Source: Pisaster brevispinus
Lineage: Eukaryota > Echinodermata > Asteroidea > Forcipulatida > Asteriidae
Assembly: GCA_023634235.1 (NCBI GenBank)
Contig: JAMKCF010000007.1
Coordinates: forward strand, 15,754,592-15,818,591
Direction of reading: 5' to 3'
DNA length: 64,000 nucleotides
Part shown: one piece after another, positions 42,901 through 54,900 of the stretch
Layout: each line of letters starts with the position of its first letter
Position numbering within the stretch: position 1 is the first letter of the stretch
Program-made: the position numbers and the translations under genes
The notes under the pieces: generated by a model
Told to the model about the DNA's origin: nothing
Seen by the model: the letters and a program-made list of their open reading frames with translations, nothing else
Database searches by the model: none

Positions 42901-45900
42901 TATAAGAATCGATTATTATATTATTATTATTCACCAGGATGACATAAAAAGTCTGAATTCAGACAAAAGTCTGAACAATCTCATCCCTGTAAACCCTTAT
43001 TTAAGCAAGGCTGCCAACATTTGCATCTTGCAATCAAGGAGATTGTGAACCACAGTCAGGGAGATTTCTAGAATCAGGAAGGTTAATTCATATTTGTGAT
43101 GCGATCAAGCGAAATGAGTCGTTTGCCGGAAATATTAATACGGAGAAACAAGCCAAAACAGGCCAACAAGGGTGAAATTTACACACACAAAATGCCAAAA
43201 TATATCCCATTTTATATATTGGCACCTTCCTTTCCGATAAATAACATCAAATAGGGGTTAAAATTAGCATTGAAAGAAAATGTGCCAATGTATTTTTGAT
43301 AAACAACTCAAACTTAAACTCAGTTAAACCCTTCTTCTCAGTTTCATTCTCTCACTGTTTTGTTGGCCTAAAACGAGTACACTGCTGTAGGCCTAGAGTA
43401 CATGGACCTTCACGAAGGTACAAATGTAAAAGAGGCAATCACCTCCATGTACAGATGTAATTGTCACAGACCAGTATCCTCACTTGGTGTGTATCCCAAC
43501 ATTATGCATAAAATGACAAACCTGTGAAGGTTTTGGTCATCAATTGGTCATCAAAGCTGCAAGAAAATAATCAGAAGAAGAAAAAAAAAAAACAGCCTTG
43601 TTGCACAGAATTGTGGGCAAGCGCTACATACGCAGTGTGGACCTGAGAACAAAAGAGGTCCACATAATGTAGGGATCTGAAGCACTATGTGGACTTACAC
43701 ACGTCCACACAACGTTATTTGCAGTGTTGAGGAATAGGATTTTCCTTAAGTGTACAGAACAAAGGAATGTCCACACAACGACTGCAAAACAAGACTGTGT
43801 GTGTTTCCAGATGCCTAAGAAAGGCTTCATGACTGAATTCTTTCTCAGATTCAAATTTTGGGGTAAAAAAACAACCTCTTTCTCTGAAACTACATTACTT
43901 CAAGGGGGGGGGTCTTTAATAGTATCAACAGCTCTCCAGTGCTCTTTACCAAGTACAGTGTTTGCGGTCATTAATTTTTGGAGTAACTACCAACCTCCCT
44001 TTAATACTTTAATTTAAGTTCAGGGAATCAACTAATGTTTCAAATGTGTGGTGTAATGTAGACAGACATCTCATTTAAAACTACCCTTGCCTTCCAGGGC
44101 TATATTGGATAACCATATAATTGAATATCGCTTTATAAATATCAGCACTAAATCAAAACAGATGGTACTAGGGCTTGAAGGGAATGCTGGAATACCGGAA
44201 TCCTGTCCACTTCTCTCCGTTTGTTTAGATTAGCAAACAAATATTTATAACTCATCTCTAGAGTAGTGTAACAGATTTTTCACTTCTCCTTTTTATCCTT
44301 TCTTCTTTCCTTTTCGAGGTTTCGTTTCTGAAGTTGAAATTTGAGGAATAGCAGTCCTGAGAAACGGCTGTCAACTGGATGGATTTTTTTTTTCTTCGTA
44401 TTTAATTTCGGCATTTCCCCCCCCGAGGTTTAAAAAAGCTTCTCCAGGAATGCTGTAGGACAATTTTGTGAGGCTTCTTTCCTGAGGGATTAAGACCTGG
44501 GAAGCTACAGTTCACAATCCTGCTTAGCTTAGTCTTGTTGCAAGACGTTCTTAGGGGCTTAGCAGCTAGTCTTGGTGCAAGATGTTCTTAGGGGCTTAGC
44601 AGCTAGTCTTGTTGCAAATGTTCTAAGGGGATTAGCAGCTAGTCTTGGTGCAAGATGTTCTTAGGGGCTTAGCAGCTAGTCTTGTTGCAAGACGTTCTTA
44701 GGGGCTTAGCAGCTAGTCTTGGTGCAAGATGTTCTTAGGGGCTTAGCAGCTAGTCTTGGTGCAAGATGTTCTTAGGGGCTTAGCAGCTAGTCTTGGTGCA
44801 AGATGTTCTTAGGGGCTTAGCAGCTAGTCTTGTTGCAAGACGGTCTTAGGGGCTTAGCAGCTAGTCTTGGTGCAAGACGTTCTTAGGGGCTTAGCAGCTA
44901 GTCTTGGTGCAAGATGTTCTTAGGGGCTTAGCAGCTAGTCTTGGTGCAAGATGTTCTTAGGGGCTTAGCAGCTAGTCTTGGTGCAAGATGTTCTTAGGGG
45001 CTTAGCAGCTAGTCTTGGTGCAAGATGTTCTTAGGGGCTTAGCAGCTAGTCTTGGTGCAAGATGTTCTTAGGGGCTTAGCAGCTAGTCTTGTTGCAAGAC
45101 GTTCTTAGGGGCTTAGCAGCTAGTCTTGGTGCAAGATGTTCTTAGGGGCTTAGCAGCTAGTCTTGGTGCAAGATGTTCTTAGGGGCTTAGCAGCTAGTCT
45201 TGGTGCAAGATGTTCTTAGGGGCTTAGCAGCTAGTCTTGGTGCAAGACGTTCTTAGGGGCTTAGCAGCTAGTCTTGTTGCAAGACGTTCTTAGGGGCTTA
45301 GCAACTAGTCTTGGTGCAAGATGTTCTTAGGGGATTAGCAGCTAGTCTTGGTGCAAGATGTTCTTAGGGGCTTAGCAGCTAGTCTTGGTGCAAGATGTTC
45401 TTAGGGGCTTAGCAGCTAGTCTTGGTGCAAGACGTTCTTAGGGGCTTAGCAGCTAGTCTTGGTGCAAGATGTTCTTAGGGGCTTAGCAGCTAGTCTTGGT
45501 GCAAGATGTTCTTAGGAGCTTAGCAGCTAGTCTTGTTGCAAGACGTTCTTAGGGGCTTAGCAGCTAGTCTTGGTGCAAGATGTTCTTAGGAGCTTAGCAG
45601 CTAGTCTTGTTGCAAGACGTTCTTAGGGGCTTAGCAGCTAGTCTTGGTGCAAGATGTTCTCAGGAGCTTAGCAGCTAGTCTTGGTGCAAGACGTTCTTAG
45701 GGGCTTAGCAGCTAGTCTTGTTACAAGATGTTCTTAGGAGCCATTCAGAATAATCAATGTTCAAAAATGTTGATCTTTCTTTCAAATTGAGGGTCGAAAG
45801 AAATAACTGAAAATCGAAACTCAGTTTTCAACTCAAACAGTAGAAGAGCTGTCTGTGCAGTTCCATTGTTGAGAAAATAGAATTAACTGATTGCAAACTG

Positions 45901-48900
45901 CTTATAGACCAAAAGGACCTACGGTATGAATGCACAAATGAAGTAGTGACCTGAGGGTCAAAACGTCAGGCCACTAGCTAATTTTGCAGAACTGCAACCT
46001 TATTTTATCAGCTGACCTCTGCACCCGCTGTAAATGTAAATGTACAGAATGTGGGGAACAGAGAGAATACTGATAGTCAGTGATATTAATGACAACAGCT
46101 TGCACCAAGACTACTTAGCTTTAAGCATGTGCGTTTGAACAAAAGTACGACTGATGCATAACTTTAAATGTTCAAGCTGAAAAACCACTCTTGGCATTTT
46201 TTTGCCCGAAATGCAAACATTTTTTTGTTTGTTTAATGAATATAGTCGGGAGTGTACTTTATAAATTGAATTCATTCACCCGAAACTTTCTTGTATAACA
46301 TGTAGGCCTACTTGGGATGTCCTCTTCATTGCATCTGATGAAGTAATTGTGTGTACAAAAGCTCCTGGAGTTTTTTATGTAATTAGTGAGTCTTTAAGTC
46401 AGGGCTCGAATTTGAGGGGAAAATTCACAAGACTGCAGGTCTTGTAGCTCAAAACTTTTACTGGACCAGAAAATTTGTTACAAGACCGGAATCAACATGA
46501 GAAGAACACTACCTACTAAGTTCCCATTGGAGATGTTTTTGGGACAAACACTATATGAGAAGTTTTATCTAATTTTTCTTATGGGTAATATACTTAAATA
46601 CGCAACGGTATTGAAAGATATTTGTATTTATCGGTTTAAGTTAAAAATGCGGTGAGGTGTTATTATTCAAAAACACAAGACCGCCAGCCGGACTTGTACA
46701 GTTGTAAGTTTACTGGCCCAAGGCCCAAAATCACTGGCCTCGGGCCTGCAGTCCAGTGTAAAACTTGAGTCCTGTAGGTGCTACTAAATACCTTCTTTCT
46801 TTTTTTTTTATGAGTAAATCAAGTAGTTTTGATCTCACATTACCAACATCCGATGTTTAAAATCAGTTAAAACAGTGATGTTTTTTTTTTCACAACTTCT
46901 TGTCACTCCAGTGACTGATTAAGCTTTAACTTTTTTTTTTCTCTGTGTGTATGGGTCGCACAGAGTGTGGGTACCGGTCTTTGACAAGTACCATTTACCA
47001 GAGGTTGGGTACTGGTATGAACTTTACAATCAGTGAACTCTCAGAGTGAGGACTTGTACAACTTCATATCCTGTACTTGGTCTTTAAAAAGTCCAACGCC
47101 GACCTCTTCATTAATAACAAGAAAATCTTTAGATATAAATAAAAACAGATTTATGGCCTTCATTGATAACTCTCTCAAGTTTTACGATCGAAATCAGCTA
47201 AATATTTACAACAGCTCACTACTAAACTCTGTAACTTTCCAAAATAACTTGAGCCACCTCGCACTTCCCGGTTGTAAAGTATTTCACGACTCTCGTTTGA
47301 CAAATTTACAGCATTTTTATTACCGGGAGTTGAAATAAACCTGATTGCATTTGACTAGGCTTTCTGATTTACTGCTCTCCCGATTGTATTTTGTGAAACG
47401 AAAAAAAAAAGCCCGTCAACAATTTCATCCATGTACACTTAGTAGGCCCCGTACTCCTCGAGTGAACTGCAGTTAAACTCTACTCATAGGGGAAAGATCA
47501 CTTTCTCCAAAGTTTTTTCTTTTTTTTTCTGTTTCTAAAATCAGGAGACATTTCTGGGATGCCTTGGATGACTTGGTCTGGTCATCTGGATGAGATCAGA
47601 CGGAAAAGGGCGGGGGGGGGGGGGGGGGAGATGGCTGATAATGATATCTGGAGGAACAAGTCACAAGTGCAAGTGTAGGATGGGATGGTAGTGCCCTTGG
47701 GTCGTTTTAGAGTGAACTGCTGATAATGGCACACGGTGCTGGTGAGATTGGAGTTATCGTAGCTGGTTATCATCCTCAACGCTGCCTGGCAGTGAGTGAG
47801 GAGCTGAGAACAGCCTGCTCACACTCTCTAACAGTGACCTCCACTACATGTACATGTAAAGCTCCTTGGAAAATCATTTATAAAGCAGGGTTTCCCCATT
47901 CAAAAGCTAGCCTTTCTGGCCAATATGCATAAATTGCCACTGATATGTGCGAATTAGGGTCAATACCCCAAAATACATTAACAATTTCTTTTTTTTTTAG
48001 GGGGTGGGGGTGGGGAGGGGGGACTTTGGATCAAGTTCACAAAAACCATCAAGATAATATCATTAAGAATGCCCCAGATTGTACAGGAGGACTTTCAAAA
48101 CCAATGATAAACACCAAGTCAAACCATTCAGAGAACCTTGTTCCAATTCAGCATGCCTACATGTAGGCAACACCAAAATTCGGGTCCATAATGCCCCAGT
48201 TTTGAAAAATCCTGGGGAAGACCCCTGAAAAGAACATGTACGTGCATTTACGTACAACATACCCACAGAGAAGGCAAACAAGAAGCATGTGTACATGTAC
48301 ACATAAGTTAGTTGCCAGTCTTGAGTGAATTCCATATCAATAATACCAATAATAATAACTAGTTTTCATATAGCGCTTTCTACGTGTGTCTCAAAGCGCT
48401 TTTCATTATTTATTACAGGTTTTCGAGGCTAATGAATTATGAGACCCATGTATGTAACACCTTGTAAGGATTTACAAGGTGCTGCGGCGCATTCAGCAGC
48501 CACTGCCAGAAACACCGGGGCGGACCCCTTCTCTTTGCGACAAGTGTAACTGGGTTCTTTAACGCGCAGTACACAACACACAGGACCTACGGCTTTACGT
48601 CCCATCCGAAGGGATGAAGCAATAATGGTTAAATGTCTTGCAAAGGTCAAGACCCGGACTCAAACCCACACCCCGCCATTCAGAAACACTGGAGCTTGAG
48701 TTTGGTGCTCTTATTCGCTTGGCCACGACACGCCAATTGTCTGCCTAAAGTCCGGTTTATAGTTCATGCGAAAGTAAAGCGGATTACTTGGCGCGAACAA
48801 TCAGGTAGGCACTGTTTTCCAACTGTGATTTTTTATTTCTTCATTTTTTGGGGATGAAAAGTCGCCCAACCCAAGGTCAAAGGGCCACTCCAAGGTGAAG

Positions 48901-51900
48901 GCAACAGGAAAAAAAAAGACCATTTCAAGATAGAGAAGGTCTTTGTTCAAATTGCTCTTAAACTGGGATAGATTGTACATGTACATTGTGTAAGATGGAG
49001 GAAAACAAGAAAAAGGTAGGCAGATTACAAAAGTGCAAGAAAATTCCTTTACTTTCACAATTGGCGTGAAGTCTGATTTGTGCTAACTCATGAGTACCTC
49101 TAGATGTTCAAATCAAACAGAATCTCGACAAGAAATCCCACAATAAATTAACCGACTGCGTTACTTCCTTCTGACACCATCAATCACATACACCTCCAGC
49201 AGGAAACTCCTCTCAAGTGCATCTTGCCATGACAGGCAGGCACTACATGGTCTACAGCTCAAGATGGATCCAGTGTGGTGCGCACACACAGAGTGCACTT
49301 GAAACCAATCCGGAAATCAATACTTGAGAACTCTGAGTGTTATAGCAGACATGATATTTTGGTCTTTTGAAAAAAAAAGTAGGAAACATTTTTATCAAGT
49401 ACTGTACAAGGGCTGACCTGCATGTACAAATGGTGTAGGTTTTAAATTACTCTTCAGGCTATTGAAGCATAATTTTTTCCCCCAAGGGGAAACCAGACTA
49501 AAGTAGGAAGAACATCATGCCTGGTGTAGCTTGGGGACTTTATGCATCAAACTGTGCAGGTATATACCATGTATGATAAATCATTGACTTGGGGGAAGAG
49601 CAACAAACTGTTCATCCTCTGAACATAACCTTAACAAATCCACTTCACTGCATTTTAAAATCTTGACTTGCAACATTGACCAGACAAGTAACAGTAAGTC
49701 ATCAATACCGCCCTCGTGTGGTGAAATGCTGGCTAGCTCTAGCCAACTAGCATTTAGCCTGAATATGTGAAGTCACACTTCGAGGTTCGTATGAAGCATT
49801 ACACCACATTACATTGTGAATAAAACATTCCACATAAACATTTTGCACACGCTGCAGCCGATGATTAAAAGTACAGTTAACTACTGGTGTAACTGACAAA
49901 CTACATCACTTCTGACATGTGTCAGAGCAGACCGATCATAATACAGGAATTGAAAGCTAACATCACTGCAAGTTTATCCCTTGAAATCGTTGGGCCTGTA
50001 AGCATGGTTAGACTGGTCCCCTGTCTTTATCCTTGCAGATAAAGACAGGGGACCAGTCTAACTTAATGTCAAATGAAACACTTGAACAATTTGCACACAC
50101 ACAGAAATCTAATCAAGTAGTTTGGAACCAGAACTATGAAATGATGACCTGAACTATCAATGGAACTGTTGCTATGAAATGGTTATTCATAGCATACCCT
50201 TACTGCTCTTGATAATATTTTTCAGCGAGTTGACCAACCATTTACAACCATTCAACTCTTTATGGTGGCACACCTGTATACAGGAAATAACTGTATACAT
50301 GTTGTGGACTGTGTAGTTGCATTCACAACATGAATGGTCAAAAAGTAGGAGGGTTGACTGTGTAATGTGTAGATGCATTCAGCACATGATATCTTACTGC
50401 AGTGTGGCATAGTTTATCTACCATTCAAAACCACAGGATGATATTGAACGGTCCAACAGTAGGAGGGTTAACTGTGTACTGCTTATGGGTATTCACCACA
50501 TGCTATATTGCAGGTTGGCAGAGTTCACACATTAATAAAACTAGGATTAAATCGAACAGTCTAACAGTAGGAGGGTTGACTGAACTGTTAATAGGCATTC
50601 ACCACATACTATATTCCAGGCTGGCAGAGTTTACACATCATTCATAACCCTGGGATAATATTGAGTGGTCACACAGTGGGAGGGTTAGCAAGCACTCTTG
50701 AAGCTTCTTCATACTCCTTAGATAAAGATGACGCCATGAATATCACACTTCAAAAAAAAAATTCCAAAGAAAACTTACCGCTTCCTCTAATGCGGCATTC
50801 CTCCCGAAAAGACACGTCAGGGACGAGACGCAGCTTATGAAGGAGGTCAAGAGGTCGACTGGTAGAGCCACGAGGGTCGTCGGAGGGAACCTCAGAATGA
50901 GGCTGTTGACTATGTTGGAAATACCGATCGCTTCATGGTCTTGTACAGCTGAACTGAAATGACAAAAATATCACAGATAATGAAAGGGGAAAAGAAATGA
51001 CGTATTGAACACTCAGTATCATGTATCTGAGGATGTGGAAAATTTGCACCGTAACAAAAACGTGCCGAGTTTTCGGCTGTTTACCAGGTCTAGTCCCAGA
51101 CTCACACGCCAAAATCACAGCGCAATCTTAACAATGTGCAGCCCGATGCCCAGTTTCTGTTTGGCCGTGTGGAAGAAATGTGTACTGTTTGAACAAAAAA
51201 AAGAGGGTCTAGTTTTCACGGCACTGCCTGGAAAAAAACGGAGCGAAGAGAAAAACACGCAACTAAAAAAATTTAAAACCTGAACATCCATAAAAAGCAG
51301 ACCTGCATGAATTGGTTACCAGCCAAAGTACTGTCAGTTTTACATTACTTGTGACTGGTTTTCCACAAACATTTGCTTACCAAGTGAAACCGTTAAGCAT
51401 TGTTTTCTGCTTTGTCGGGCCCTACTGTTGTCCCCCCCCCAAAAAAAAGCATGTTAACCTACCTGTTTAGCATTTGCAGAAGGCACTGTATGTAATGGGA
51501 GAGATAGTCCAGCGTGATCTTATCTGTACTGAGTACCGGCCCACCTAGAGATGCCATCTGACCCAGGCACTGTAGAGCATGGTGGCACATCTCTGTATTC
51601 TGTCTCACTTGGCTGTGCAGCTGGAGATAAGAAAAAAACAAACAGTCAGGTTTTAAACCGAGTCAATTTTTTTTTAAGACAGAGTCATTTATGGCAAGAA
51701 CCTATTTGGTAGACAGTAAATCAAGCATGTTCACTGATCTTTGTCAAGTGTGAGGTAGAATTCGGCATGTCGTGGCCGAGCAGTAAAGAGCACCGGACTC
51801 AGGCTCTTGTGTTTCTGATCAGAGTGTGGGTTCAAGCCCTGTAACTGTTACATGTATTTGATTCTGTGGAGAACACATTGAAGTTGAGATGAAGTTGAAG

Positions 51901-54900
51901 AGACAGATTCTTCCCCCTGATTGGTCTAGTGCTGGTCTCCAGTCTGGCGCTGCCTAATTGTCAAATTTGATTGTTTCTGATCAGCAGAGCGTGGGTTCCA
52001 GTCCCGGTTGTAGCACTTGTGTCCTTGAGCAAGATACTTAATACCATAATTGCTTTGTCCCGCTGATGGGACATTAAGCCGTAGGTCACGTGTTCTAGGA
52101 TTGGTAGTGCACGTAAAGAACCCAGAACACTTATCGTAGAAGAGTAGGGGTTAACCCCGGTGTTTCTGGCTCACATAGCAAGCACCCATGTTTCCTCAGA
52201 CTTGCAAGCTACAGTTTTATTAAGCTCACTTATTTACCATCTATGATTTCATTACCAGAAATATATAATACTAAAGCAGTGCCATTACAATCGGGCTCCT
52301 GGTTGTCTGTACCTTGAAAAATAACTGCAGCAATGCCTTGTCCAGCAGGACGTCCTTCCAGTGGACATCTGGCTTCAGGGGCGGGGTCTGGAGGGACTCA
52401 AAGACGCCTACGATACGTCTGGGCGGTAAGTCTCCGTTAAAGAAAGTTAGCGTAAAGACAAGATGTAAATTACCACAGATTCAGGGTAAGGATGAAGGTG
52501 TGATCCAGAGAACTGTTTAGGAGTTAGACTTGAATAATGTCTGGTACCACTGACTTGCTTAGTCACAAGCAACTGCTCAAGCTTGAATTCCGCAGACTAT
52601 AAAGATAATTGCTATGACAAGTGGTTGGGGGCAAGCTTTTGTACAGCAACCTCCAGAGCTGCTTAGTCAAAAAAACTAGCTAAGCACAACAAACTTGTGC
52701 TCACTAGAAAAAGTTACCAGCTAAAATACCCTTTCGCATGTGGCATCTGTGACTGGTATCCTGCCTATTGTTGCTTGGCATAATTTTTTGAAGCAGTATT
52801 TTCTGCTTAAGCAGTCATATGAAAATGGGCCAAGATTGGCAAACCCTGGTGCAATTGTGCCAAACACATTCATTCAGAATTGTAAAGGGGTGTTCATCAC
52901 GGAACTACGCAATAGCTTGCCTCAAACCATTTGACAAAGCAACTGTCTCTCTACACTCTGAGGAATTCAAGTAAAAGAAGTAACTTGTGACCAAGCGATA
53001 AAGGCAGGGTACACTTTTGGTAACTGTCCAAGACCAGTAACCTCACTTGGTGTATCCCAACATACACGTATAAAATAACAAGCCTGTGAAAATTTTGGCG
53101 CAATTAGTCATTGCAGTTACCAAGAAAATCATGAAAGAAAAAGCCACCCTTGTTGCATAGAGTTGTGTGCTGTCAGATGCCTGAACAAGGCTTCATGCCT
53201 GAAGCCTTTCTCAGATTCAAAACTTGGGAGTGGAAATTACCTCTTTCTCTAAAACTATACTACTTCAAAGGGTATCGTTTCTAACAATGTTGTATACTAT
53301 CAACAGCTCCTCAGTGTTCACTACCAAGTAAATGTTAAGGTCATTAACTTGTACAGTAATTACCAAAGATATACCCTGCTTTGACGTAAAATTGGATGGG
53401 TGTTTTGAGGAGCTTTCCATTTTGCGTAAAATAGAATGACGCAACGTTTTTTATTGGCCCCATATTTGCCAAAAAATAACCTATATTATTAAACAAGTTA
53501 TTTCTTGCAATTCTTGCTGGTACAACCAGGTGAAAACCCTTTTTTGAAGAAGTTGGCTGTAAGAAGGGCCACTGGATCCGTTCTCAACATTTGGACTAGC
53601 TTGCTCTAGTCGTCTTCAGGAGACTCTTCCTAAAAGTTACTAAAAGTTTGACAAAGGATATGCCTGACGAGTAGGAAGTCCCAGCTGAGGACGTGAGCCG
53701 TGATGGCCAAGAAGCGACTGAAGACGGTCATGCCTTCGCGGCTCAGGGTGGCATGGTTGGCCTCTACCTGGTGCAAGACTTGAACGGCAAACAGGAACAC
53801 TCTCTTCAAATCATGATTCTACGGGGGAAAAAAAACACAGAGACATCAAATTGAATTCCCTCTGACACATTGGCAGGAAATGTTTTTGGAACACGTGGAT
53901 TGCTGTAAGACAAGTTTTTTTTTTTTAAATGTCCAGGGATGCCCGAGGCAGATGGGTAAACAAGCCCAGACACTCCACTGTGTAGTGTGCACACTCACTG
54001 GTTACGTTCTTTTGCCCCATAACAAATAGGGACAAAGGGTACTGGAAATTCATACTCCAAATCTCCCTTTTTCCCAGAGGTAATTGTATATATCCAAATT
54101 CCAGACCTTTGTCCTTTTGTTGGACCAATGAGAAGTACGAGAGATCGTTATGCTGCCACCAATGTATTCGGCAAGGGAGGTGACTCTGAGTCTCCAGCAT
54201 ACGGCAAGGTTCCAGCAGGATCACGATGAACAAGAAACACATTTTCTCGAAAGAGAAAAAAGAAATCCCTGACCACTTTATGTATTCAGCACGGCAGGTA
54301 AGTCTGAGACCCCATCCTGCCATAGCCAAGGCATATATGAACGGCCAAGGTTGGCCAAATTCACTGTGAACAAAAGCCACATTTTCTCGAAAGAGAACAA
54401 AAAATCCTGTCATTTTTTTTTTGAAAACTGTTGTTGTCTTTACTTGGTCATGATTTCATTACGACAATGATATTCTCAACAACCAAAACATTTGGGAAAT
54501 TCCGAAAATTAGTCTCACATGTATACAGAACTAAACACAGCATTGTAGGGTAAAATACAACTTGTATTCACTATCTTTAATTCACAGGGTTTTTCCTTCA
54601 GGTCAAATGATGAGAGGTGCTTTTTTTTTAAGATCACTTGGCTTCAGGAAAAAACAAACAACTGTTTACAATTGATCCATACCTCAAAAAGTCTTTTGCA
54701 GTCGTTGTGGAACTCCCAGCTGAGTCCAATGGGACTGGTACGGTTGGAACTCGAGTACTCATTCAGTAGTGCAGTCAACATGGAGCATGCCATCAGTTGC
54801 TATAGAAGAGGTAGTCAAACAAAATAGCAGTTTGTTCAGTTCACTACAAAATGTTTCAGGGAAAAACACTTGGCTAGTGTGAGACTTGATCATTTGGACA

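Larger units (their letters stand above)
52426..53661 (-). promoter_or_regulatory. U12-type AT-AC intron of XPO4
   Basis: This 1236-nt intron starts ATATCCTTTG, matching the minor-spliceosome donor consensus. It ends TTAC, preceded by TTTCTTTAACGGAGAC. TTTCTTTAAC resembles the U12 branch-point consensus TTCCTTAAC, and its branch A lies about 12 nt from the 3' splice site, inside the usual 10-16 nt window. Only this pair preserves the XPO4 frame. The intron hosts a MITE (53007-53390) and a LINE remnant. Confidence 0.88.

Noticed and set aside
47033..47338. 101-codon plus-strand frame as a gene
   Set aside because: No domain, signal peptide, splice context or neighbour supports it. Kept only as a note in the intron entry.
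53662..53671. GTCAGG seven bases before the chosen end of XPO4 exon 6, as a normal GT donor
   Set aside because: It is phase 0, and every AG available before exon 7 then yields an early stop. The ATATCCTTTG donor with the TTAC end keeps the frame and the family length.
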